From NCBI RefSeq assembly GCF_020497125.1, contig NC_059075.1, positions 39,158,003 through 39,222,002 of the forward strand: DNA of 64,000 nucleotides, given 5' to 3'. A program made the position numbers and the translations under genes. This DNA comes from Mauremys mutica. Lineage: Eukaryota > Chordata > Testudines > Geoemydidae. Position 1 is the stretch's first letter; every line of letters starts with the position of its first letter. Shown piece by piece: positions 56,485-64,000 of the stretch. Under the pieces are notes generated by a model. It saw nothing but the letters and a program-made list of their open reading frames with translations, did not search any database and was not told where the DNA came from.

Positions 56485-57143
56485 CAGCGTTTCTCAAAAG
56501 TGGCAGCATGGCTGCATGCAGCCACCAGGGGTTTTTCCTGCAACCAGGACAGGCTCTTGGGCAGAGATGGGGGAGGGAGCAAAGGAACGGTGCCTCCCTG
56601 CAGTGCCCAGGGGCTCCGGGGAAGGGCTTCGGCACCGCCTGCGCACTCACCCCGACTCCAGCCACGAGCTCCGGCTCTGGGCTTGAGCCCAACATGGCAG
56701 GGCTTCAGCAGGGCTGGCTTTACTGGGTACCATGGTCAAGAGGCTAGGAGCAGGGTGAGCCTGGGATGCGAGGCTGCAAAATGGAGCTCGAGGCAATGGA
56801 GTGGGGGGGAGCAGTGGGGTCCAGGGGGACAGTGGGGAGCCGTGGGGAGTGGTGGGGGGTTGGAGGAGGCAGCGGGGGCAAGAGGGATTTATGAGGGATT
56901 GGGGGAGGCAGGGGGGCCAGGGGTACCAAAATACAACTGTGCATTAATTGTATTATTTGAGTCTGGGGAAAAAAACCAAAAACCTACATTAATCAATTAC
57001 AATGATTTGGACATGTATATCTGCACATTTATTTATTTTTCCTAAAGTTAATTACATATTTTAGGAAAATTTGTCAGAACGGTCACCAGCAAGAGTTGGT
57101 GGCTGCACTCTGAGGCCACCGAATTGTGTTGTGAGAACCCCGG
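56485..57143. mobile_element. hAT-type nonautonomous element, 659 bp
   Basis: CAGCGTTTCTCAAAAGTGG at the left and GTTGTGAGAACCCCGG at the right are imperfect inverted repeats. ATCTATAG is duplicated perfectly (56477-56484 and 57144-57151). The left half is GC-rich, the right half AT-rich with inverted gene-free text. A plus-strand frame of 181 codons (56500-57045) has no domain I recognise and looks like composition. Confidence 0.9.
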
Positions 57144-57151
57144 ATCTATAG

Positions 57152-57929
57152 CATCCAGACACAGGGAAATGAGGATGCAGGACCCTCTCCCAGTGACCAT
57201 CCACAGCTTGGGAATTTTGAAGTATTTTGTTGCTGAAAACAGCCAAATCATTCATTATTAAAACTGTATAAAGTAAATATTATTATATCACTTACTGTCC
57301 CCTTGTTTGTTTGTTGTTCCTTCTTTCTCTTGCTTTTCTTCCTACTTTCCACTTTTCCTTCTAGAATTCTCTTCTCTAGTCATCTGGCCATTCTTCCCCT
57401 CTTTTTACCATCAGCTTAATCTCTCTATTCTAGTTCCCCATCTCCATCCTAATTTCTTCCCACTATTCTCTTTTTCTCCTCCATTTTTATCCCCATTTGA
57501 TCCTCCCTGTGTCTTTCTCCCTAGCTCACATCTCTTGTGATCAAGAAGAGTATGTGTCCTACTTATCCTCCCAGTGGAGGTAATGGAGGACTTTTGGAAG
57601 GTGAATGGGTGTCACTGTGTCTTTGCAGGTGTTATCTATCAAATACAGGGGAGTTGATAGCACTGCAACAGTTTTCTGCAAGCTGGAAGAGATCTTTGTT
57701 CAATAAAAGCAACCAGAAATTCAGGGAGGTTGGAAACCATATGTGGTCCCATCTCATAAGTGTCTCTTGTTTCAAGTGGCAAACCTCATTTTAGATAGTA
57801 ATTTACCTCCAACAGGACCCAAACCTGCTGTTAACTCATTATTATGATTGTCACTAATTTACATAAGAAATGCTGAATCATCAAACTGAGATAACACAAA
57901 ATATTATGGATGCTCAAGGAACCAGGAAC
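57152..57929. other. Intronic sequence without a recognised feature
   Basis: Pyrimidine-rich run at 57305-57540 (CTTTCTCTTG..., CCTCC...). Nothing else recognised. Confidence 0.4.
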
Positions 57930-57942
57930 CATATCATTTCAA

Positions 57943-58133
57943 GTATCAGAGCAGTAGCCATGTTAGTCTGGATCTGTAAAAGCAGCAAAGAGTCCTGTGG
58001 CACCTTATAGACTAACAGACGTATTGGAGCATTAGCTTTCATGGGTGAATACCCACTTGGTCGGATGCAACCCACGAAAGCTCATGCTCCAATATGTCTG
58101 TTAGTCTACAAGGTGCCACAGGATTCTTTGCTG
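57943..58133. mobile_element. Fold-back insertion of the hammerhead-like repeat (family B), 13-bp target duplication
   Basis: GCAGCAAAGAGTCCTGTGGC, ACCTTATAGACTAACAGACG and TATTGGAGCATTAGCTTTC on the left are mirrored by GAAAGCTCATGCTCCAATA, GTCTGTTAGTCTACAAGGT and GCCACAGGATTCTTTGCTGC on the right. CATATCATTTCAA is duplicated perfectly at 57930-57942 and 58134-58146. A 13-bp duplication points to target-primed reverse transcription or a Penelope-like mechanism, not to a DNA transposase. Confidence 0.85.
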
Positions 58134-58146
58134 CATATCATTTCAA

Positions 58147-59004
58147 TCTTTCTGCTCTATTTTTTTTGTGTCCATTGGTATGAGGTCTCCCTCTCAGACT
58201 GGGTTCCCCATTGGGGCCTAGGCAGGATCAGAGGTACATCTCAGGAGACAGAATACCTGCATGAGAATAACAGTGCTCTCTTGCCCTTCTTGAATGGCTT
58301 ACACAAATACTTCTCCGTAATGACCAAAACACAACAGGGGATATTAAATCTGTACTAGCCCTGCATTTGCTGCTTGTGAGCATCCTAAGGCACACATGGG
58401 CCTAACTACACAGAAACAATGCCTGCAGCATTTTTATTGCTAACATCAATCACGGTTAATAACTTCAATTATACGAAGCCAAAGTGTCCAAAACTAGCCA
58501 AACGGTCCCAGTCCTCACAGAGAGCAGAGCGATCAAAACACATTTAGAGTATACAGGACAAGCTTTAAATATTACTAGCAAAAAAAGAAAAAAAAACAAA
58601 TTAAAATATCTTGGAAGTAAACAAATTCTTTATTAATGGACTCTCGTCTCACAAAGATCTTTTCTGTTTTGCTTCCATAATCCCAGCAAAGTTCTGTCCT
58701 GGTATAAAATCGCACACGTAAAAGTTCAGTTAGATTGATTAATTACTTTTGACATAATTAAGAGGTGAACTATAAACACCAAAAGCAAGGTAGAAATCAC
58801 AAGTGTGCTCATGATTTATCTAGAAACCCCATTATAGCCAGATTGATCACAAAGCATACCACATTGAGCACAGTTCTTTACCATCATTAGTGTCTACTGA
58901 AATGGAAGCAGACAGTTGCTCTGGGTTCCAAATGTAAGCTGCCAGCCTTTTGTTCCTTTGATCATGAGTGAACATCATAGTAATAAGTTGCAAGGATTTT
59001 GTTC
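58147..59004. other. Intronic sequence without a recognised feature
   Basis: AT-rich unique sequence, no element recognised. Candidate region for conserved noncoding DNA only because of its uniqueness. Confidence 0.35.
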
Positions 59005-59095
59005 TGTGTTTGCACAGCACCTAGCACAATGGGTTGCTGGTCCATGACCAGGTTTCCTAGGTGCTATGATAATCAAAAAATAATAATCTTTCTAG
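59005..59095 (+). mobile_element. L2/CR1-like LINE 3' tail
   Basis: TTTGCACAGCACCTAGCACA then ATGGGTTGCTGGTCCATGAC and CCTAGGTGCTATGATAAT, ending in AAAATAATAATC. A clear copy of the tail type also seen at 9925 and 30150. Confidence 0.7.
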
Positions 59096-60569
59096 TATCA
59101 ATAGACTGGAGAAGACAGTAAATGAACACATATAATCACTGTGGCATGAGATCACATGCTACATGATTTATCTAGTCATGGCTCGATTTTAGCCCTGGAA
59201 AAATATATCCCCCAAATCTTTACCAGACAAAAGAAAATACTTGTACGAGAATATGTTGGTGTTAATTAATATTACACTCATTCCCCTTATAAACACTTCA
59301 GCAATTTATGGGCAATATTAGATTCCACAATCTCGTTTGCTTTCTAAACAAATGATCGAAAAGTAAAGAGAAACCCAGAATTACCACTGAAAATCTCTCC
59401 TTTTACACTTGACCTATTATGTTCTCACTGTATGTCTGGCATTTTGTTTATATCCATTTCACAGACTCACTGTATTGTTAGGGTTAGGGGATCCATGTTT
59501 CACCTGATCAGTGGCTCACAATCACTTTTCCTAATAGCAGTATTGGTGGGTAGCACTTTAGGTTCCAACCCCAGCCTCAGGAAAACCCCGTAAAATACTG
59601 AGTGTCTCCTATAAGAAACTGAACATCCTCAACTCCCTTAATAGTCAATGGCAGTGTAAGATGCTCAACACTTTGTAATATTGGTCTTTTTATGCTGGGC
59701 TGTAGCAAACCTCCTGTTCAGCTATGTTCTCTCTAAAGTGCCATCAAGCTTGAACGGCTTCAAATCCCATTCTCAGTGTTACAAACAACCAAATCCCTCT
59801 TGTGAGCTAGAGCAGAAACTGCTGAACAGGAGGTGGTGGGTATAGACTGATACTTCCAACTTCTTAGGCTGCAAACCTATTACCTGAAAAATCTGGAAAG
59901 CTTGTATTTAGTCTACCCTCCTGCTTTTCTCACAGGACTCTATTTTCTCCCTCATCTACCATCATCTCAAAGTTTTCCAGTGATTTGCTTTTGATTCTAA
60001 CATCTCTATCAGAAGTTGGGCCTTGTCCTTCCCAGTCACATTATTAAAATTTATTTCTGCGACTGAAATCAAATTTTTATTATCCCAAATTAAATCCATT
60101 GAGCCGATCCTCAGCAAGTGTGGAACAGCATTGCTCCATTGTTGTGGATGGAATTATGCTCATCGACGCCAGCTGAGAATCTAGCCTAGCATTTAAGTTT
60201 CTTTTGTTGCTACCCAGTGAGAACAATACATCTTCTTTCTAATGTATAAAAAGAAAAGGGGAACCACACTCTCCATCATTTCCAGGCTTTTGCATAGGGC
60301 AGGATGGGTTAACATTGCCATAAAATAGTCCTATTGTAAGTGTAAATCACACTCCCATTGAATTCCATTGGAGTTTTGTCACAAACTTCAGTGGGGTCAA
60401 GTGCATCACACTTAGCCAAATAAATCAGACCCCGAAGGAGTGCCTGGGGAGGTTAATTCAGTGTGTGCTGAAGACACGGAAAGTGAAGAATCTACATGAC
60501 ACATGCTGTTTTACATTATTAGTCTTTTGATTCATTATCGAAGTCCATTCCTTCTCATTTCCTTCTCAT
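59096..60569. other. Intronic sequence with one old palindromic miniature
   Basis: 60105-60185 (GAGCCGATCCTCAGCAAGTG ... CGCCAGCTGAGAATCTAGCC) is a diverged relative of 52474-52548. Nothing else was recognised. Confidence 0.45.
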
Positions 60570-60765
60570 TCTATTTATTCTTCTCTGAACTCTCTCAATT
60601 TCCTATAGGATAGTACCCAAATCTATAAATAGGCCTCCCCAGATATAGTCTAACCAGCATTGTGTCAAGAGGAAGCATTACCTCCCTGATCCTATGAGCG
60701 ATCCCTTTAATTATACATCTAATGATGACACCTTCCTTTTCCTAAGCAACACTCATCTTTAACTC
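60570..60765 (-). mobile_element. CR1-group LINE fragment
   Basis: CTCTCTCAATTTCCTATAGG ... GATATAGTCTAACCAGCATTG ... GCATTACCTCCCTGATCCTA resembles the antisense of CR1 3' text of the type GTCTCACCAGTGCCAAATACAG...TAACCTCC. Diverged. Confidence 0.5.
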
Positions 60766-60846
60766 TTCACGAACACACAAAACATATATCCACACTACTG
60801 ATGCATGCATAAGTGAAACCCAGGTCTGGCATAGACATGGGCGTGT

Positions 60847-60852
60847 ACTCAC
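60847..60852 (-). other. NRXN3: Splice donor of the NRXN3 exon
   Basis: On the minus strand the exon ends ...CTTCACATA and the intron begins GTGAGT, a near-consensus donor. Confidence 0.9.
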
Positions 60853-61034
60853 TATGTGAAGCTGCAGAAAGTCGCCAAGCCCAGGAGCACTGTCAATCCG
60901 AACCAGGATGCCATCCTTCACAGTCGTGCTGAAGCCTACAGCAAGACGATCTGTCCTCGTGCTGGGTCTGTCATTTGCTGGCCAGGTGTACAGGATGAGG
61001 CCTCCACTCTTCCCAAAGATATATGTGGCACCAG
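60853..61034 (-). CDS. NRXN3: Neurexin-3 exon: start of the sixth LNS (laminin-G) domain
   Basis: Neurexin-3 is a presynaptic single-pass adhesion protein whose last LNS domain binds neuroligins, LRRTMs and cerebellins across the synaptic cleft. This exon is shared by the alpha and beta forms. The minus strand encodes, after two bases completing an Ala codon, [20 protein letters not shown], then [20 protein letters not shown] and [20 protein letters not shown]: 60 codons, ending in phase 0. From family knowledge NRXN1 and NRXN2 differ at [12 protein letters not shown] and [16 protein letters not shown], whereas NRXN3 has these residues. Thr follows STR where I recall Ser in mammals. Acceptor and donor are both good. 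Splice site 4 and the rest of the domain lie in later exons outside the window. The beta-specific first exon would lie upstream (above 61034 in coordinate) and was not seen. Confidence 0.92.
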
Positions 61035-61062
61035 CTGCAAAATGAAAAACAAAGAGGGAGGT
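61035..61062 (-). other. NRXN3: Splice acceptor and pyrimidine tract of the NRXN3 exon
   Basis: The minus strand reads CCTCCCTCTTTG then TTTTTCATTTTGCAG immediately before the exon. AG occupies 61035-61036. Confidence 0.9.
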
Positions 61063-62219
61063 GTTAGTTCACTATGGTTTTTGCCACGTGTGGTAACACT
61101 GTAATGGCTGCAGAGAGAAATATATCCAAATACAAGCATTTCATTAGCGCAAGTGATAAAATCTAGGGCCTGTGAGGCTAGTGTCACCCTCAATTAAAGA
61201 CATAGGAAAACTGAAATAATACAGAGTAGATGTTAAAGAGATATACTATATATTCCACTGGATACTAGCAGAAGACTGATAATGCACTGTCTCCAAAAGC
61301 CTTTATGCATTGTGACAAACAATGTAGTGAGCCTTCCTAAACACTGGAATTAATTCCACATCTGATCCAAGAAAGGCACAAGATGGGAAATTACACGCCT
61401 CTCCCACCATATATACAAGAACTCTTCCTCCCAAAGAATGGCATATTCTTTTCAGCAGAACAATGGCTCTGAATTGCTGGATGCCTTTCCTGATTGAAGG
61501 GGATGTGAAAGCAGAACGGCTTTCTAGGACACAAAATACACCCACCCTATCCTTCTCCCATTAATGTAGCACTATTATCTTTCAGTAAAAGAAGATGCAA
61601 AATAAAACAACAAGAACTTTAAAAAGTTTGCCATTCAGATAATTATGGCTTCTACACCGGCACTAATACTTTCAGAGATCCTTTTAAATGAACAGTTATG
61701 CTATTCACAACACTCTAGTGTATCCACACAGTATTAACAAGGGAACCACAAATAGATAAATGCTGCTTCCTTTTAGGAAGGAATAAATCACCGATGACAG
61801 ATACTGTACACATCCTGCTAAAGTGTGCTCCAGGTAATAGTATCCAAATCAAGACAAGCAGCATTTGCAATAAAGACAGCTACAGAGTTTATCAAGAGCC
61901 TGTGATTTCATTATCGTTAACACAAGCCTGGGCAATGCCAAGTAATGCACTGCTTTTAAAAAACAGACACCACTTCAGAAACTTGGTATTCAACCTCACT
62001 TGGAGGTCCAGAGCTAATGTCCAGAGGAAGAGGTGTGCTATTAGGATCAATTTTACATACAAGGTCGGAGACCCAGACAGGCTAAGGACCAGATTCTCAG
62101 ACTTGCCCAGTTTCAGGTTTTTAAAAGAGCTCAATGCACTGGTCCCCGAGCTCTTTAGAAAATATGGCCCTAAATGTCATAATGGGAGACGCTCGCTCAA
62201 ACCCACACAGTGAATCTGT

Positions 62220-62276
62220 GGTAAGGTTGGGAACAACACATGCAGGAGGCCCAATTCCTCAACCACTGAGCTACAC
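62220..62276 (-). mobile_element. Possible tRNA-derived SINE head
   Basis: The minus strand reads GGGTGTAGCTCAGTGGTTGA, a good A box, followed by GGAATTGGGCCTCCTGCATG. A B box is poor (GTTGTTCCCAACC). Probably a decayed SINE; a functional tRNA is excluded because no cloverleaf can be drawn. Confidence 0.3.
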
Positions 62277-62639
62277 CCAACTCTATAATGCACTTTTCCT
62301 AAGGGTCACAATGAGTATGCAATACTAAATGCAGCCAACTGGATTTCACCAACAGCAGTAGGCAGGAGATATCAATGGGAAGCAGAGGGGGACTAGGTAG
62401 ATATACTTCAGATCATTGTCTACCTAGGGGAGGCTACAAGGTCATTTAATTTTTTATCAGGAACACCCTCAATTAAACAATCTCAAAGTGCCTTAAGTAC
62501 AGTTGGATATTGCTTGGGTTATTTGGTACCAAAACTGGGTCACATCTGAGTCTGGCTGCAAAACCACAACTCCATTAAGGCTCTTTGTTTTATGTAAGTA
62601 AGTAGAAATAAAAATGATAAATTTCACCCTTATGTAGGG

Positions 62640-62805
62640 CATTTTCTCTAGAGAACTCCATGTGCATGACAAAAGAAGTTTTATCCCCATTTCACAGATG
62701 GAGTAACCGAGGCACACAGAAGGAAAGTGACTTGCCCAAGACCAAGTCAGGGACAGAGTCAGAATCAGAACTCAAATCCCCTGACTCCTAGTCCTGTGCA
62801 TACCT
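62640..62805 (-). mobile_element. MIR-like SINE
   Basis: CCCATTTCACAGATGGAGTAAC, in pieces with CGAGGCACACAGAAGG, AAGTGACTTGCCCAAGACC and CAGAACTCAAATCCCCTGAC, is the antisense order of MIR or a close relative. Confidence 0.72.
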
Positions 62806-64000
62806 ACTGGATCATACCCTCAGTAAATGTAAATAAACCTTTATGGCATTTCATTCATAACCCTGAGCTAAGACAGAGAGCACACTGACATAGCAGAGCT
62901 GTGAGCATGTATTAGTCCAATGTCAGAAATGGTGACTCTTCAGAGAGAGACCACGCACCCAATGTTTAGCCTCTAACTGAATCTCTACTTTCAGCTGTGG
63001 AGTGTAATGGTAGGTGCGTGACTACTGCCGAGTGCAAACTGTTTGTTTATCATCCATTCTTACAAGTACACTTACAGTGTTTTCATACTAATTAGAAGTG
63101 TTTGTGTAATGAATTATCCACAGCTTCTCTCCATGTACGGATAATTCACACAGCCCACTATAAGTGCATAAACTACAAATATCTTTTCTCATTAGTTTAT
63201 TAGTTAGTTCTAAATGTTTTATATATATTATATTACACTGGCTCACAGAATAACACAAGGAAAATCAACATCTGAGCTTGAGTGTACTGAGTTTTTCTGA
63301 TAACTTCTGGCTCTGTAGACCAAACCCTAATTTTCAAAAGTTGTTCCCACATGTGCTGGTGCGCTTGGCCTTCACTCCTAATGCTGCCCACTGGGGCATT
63401 CAGTTGCAAGGATCGGAGTGGAAGGAATTTCTTTGATATATCCAAAGGCAGATGAGATTTCCTCACTTTTCTGAGTTCCATTTGGCTGCAGGTAGAGCAT
63501 GTCAGAGCTCCTGCAATTACAGCCTATTATAACTATATAGGCCTGTGATGGCACTCAACTGCCTAGCAAAGCTCATGCTCTCCTCGCAGATAGAGATTTG
63601 CTTCTAGGCCTGACTTCAAGAAGCTCAGTTTTATGCATCTGTGCACAGAAATCATTCAACTGTAACAATCAGAAGAGCAGGCGACCTAAACTGATCCTTA
63701 TAACAGAAACCTACTCTACTGCAACTGTTCAGTACACAGTCCAGAATTTTCTTCAGAATGGTAGGCAGTCCAGTTTGCTGACTTCTGTGTAACTTTCCCT
63801 ACCTCAAATATAATTTAAAAAAATAATTTATGCATGTGTATACTTTCACTTACATATTGAACATGTAAACATGATGCCGCAGTGATAATTATGACATGAA
63901 AAATCCTAAATAGTGTAGCGCTAATCATTTGCTACAAAATTTGAATAAAGTAATCAGAACAGAAATCATAAGATGCAAACATTAAAAAAGAAGATTAGAT
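62806..64000. other. Intronic sequence without a recognised feature
   Basis: AT-rich unique sequence to the window end. Nothing recognised. Confidence 0.4.

Larger units (their letters stand above)
1..60852 (-). other. NRXN3: Intron of NRXN3 downstream of the exon at 60853-61034
   Basis: Inferred from the neurexin exon on the minus strand and its GTGAGT donor at 60847-60852. In gene orientation the intron runs from 60852 toward coordinate 1 and leaves the window. No later neurexin exon (rest of the LNS6 domain, stalk, membrane segment) was recognised. That agrees with the very long introns of neurexin genes. All elements below lie inside it. If the gene assignment were wrong this would be intron of another neurexin paralogue. 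Confidence 0.8.
61035..64000 (-). other. NRXN3: Intron of NRXN3 upstream of the exon
   Basis: Runs out of the window. No beta-neurexin first exon or promoter and no alpha-specific exon was recognised in these 3 kb. Confidence 0.8.

Noticed and set aside
56500..57045. 181-codon plus-strand frame
   Set aside because: Contained within a nonautonomous hAT element with perfect target duplication; low-complexity Gly/Ala/Arg text without a family signature.
62220..62276. A functional tRNA gene
   Set aside because: Only an A-box-like segment is good; no anticodon stem, acceptor stem pairing or proper B box can be drawn.
61035..64000. Beta-neurexin first exon or promoter upstream of the exon
   Set aside because: No frame resembling the His/Ser-rich beta-specific N-terminus and no GC-rich promoter was seen in these 3 kb.

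Overview
The window is vertebrate nuclear DNA, almost entirely intron, from a reptile that is probably a turtle. The organism call is inference. It rests on the mix of CR1 LINE fragments, tRNA-headed SINEs with a CR1-like tail, 5S-rRNA-derived SINEs, old MIR-like SINEs and many hAT-type miniature elements with 8-bp target duplications. No bacterial, plasmid, viral or CRISPR feature was seen.

The one host coding segment I can support is a 182-bp exon on the minus strand at 60853-61034. Its 60 whole codons match the start of the last LNS/laminin-G domain of neurexin, and the residues fit NRXN3 best. It has a good acceptor (pyrimidine tract then AG) and a good donor (GTGAGT). The rest of the window is therefore read as NRXN3 intron: 61035-64000 lies upstream of the exon in gene orientation and 1-60852 lies downstream. 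No second exon was recognised, which fits the very large introns of neurexin genes.

Layout. 1-1849: unremarkable. 1850-4943: a complete Tigger-type DNA transposon with an open 584-codon transposase, split upstream of its ATG by a GC-rich miniature element (2042-2864). 5.2-10.7 kb: CR1, MIR-like and L2-like fragments plus hAT miniatures, one of them inserted into an older LINE tail. 12164-13495: an hAT fold-back element holding two opposed pieces of a dead transposase. 13.6-20.7 kb: a SINE, miniature elements and a repeat whose hairpin resembles a hammerhead ribozyme core. 24.2-25.9 kb: the 3' end of a Tx1/L1-like LINE beside a solo LTR. 26-33.7 kb: microsatellites, MIR-like SINEs, a purine-rich minisatellite and a decayed array of about 33 bp period. 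35.7-49.6 kb: two 311-bp hAT copies, two 5S-derived SINEs, a 5'-truncated CR1 and GC-rich hAT miniatures. 52-58.1 kb: palindromic miniatures, a SINE, a 659-bp hAT element and a fold-back insertion with a 13-bp target duplication. 58.1-64 kb: mostly unique intron plus the exon.

These genes do not form a pathway. The transposase acts on its own element, and the other elements are parasites or fossils. Insertion boundaries are well supported where terminal inverted repeats and target duplications can be read directly. Family names are from recognition by eye and are less certain than the boundaries.
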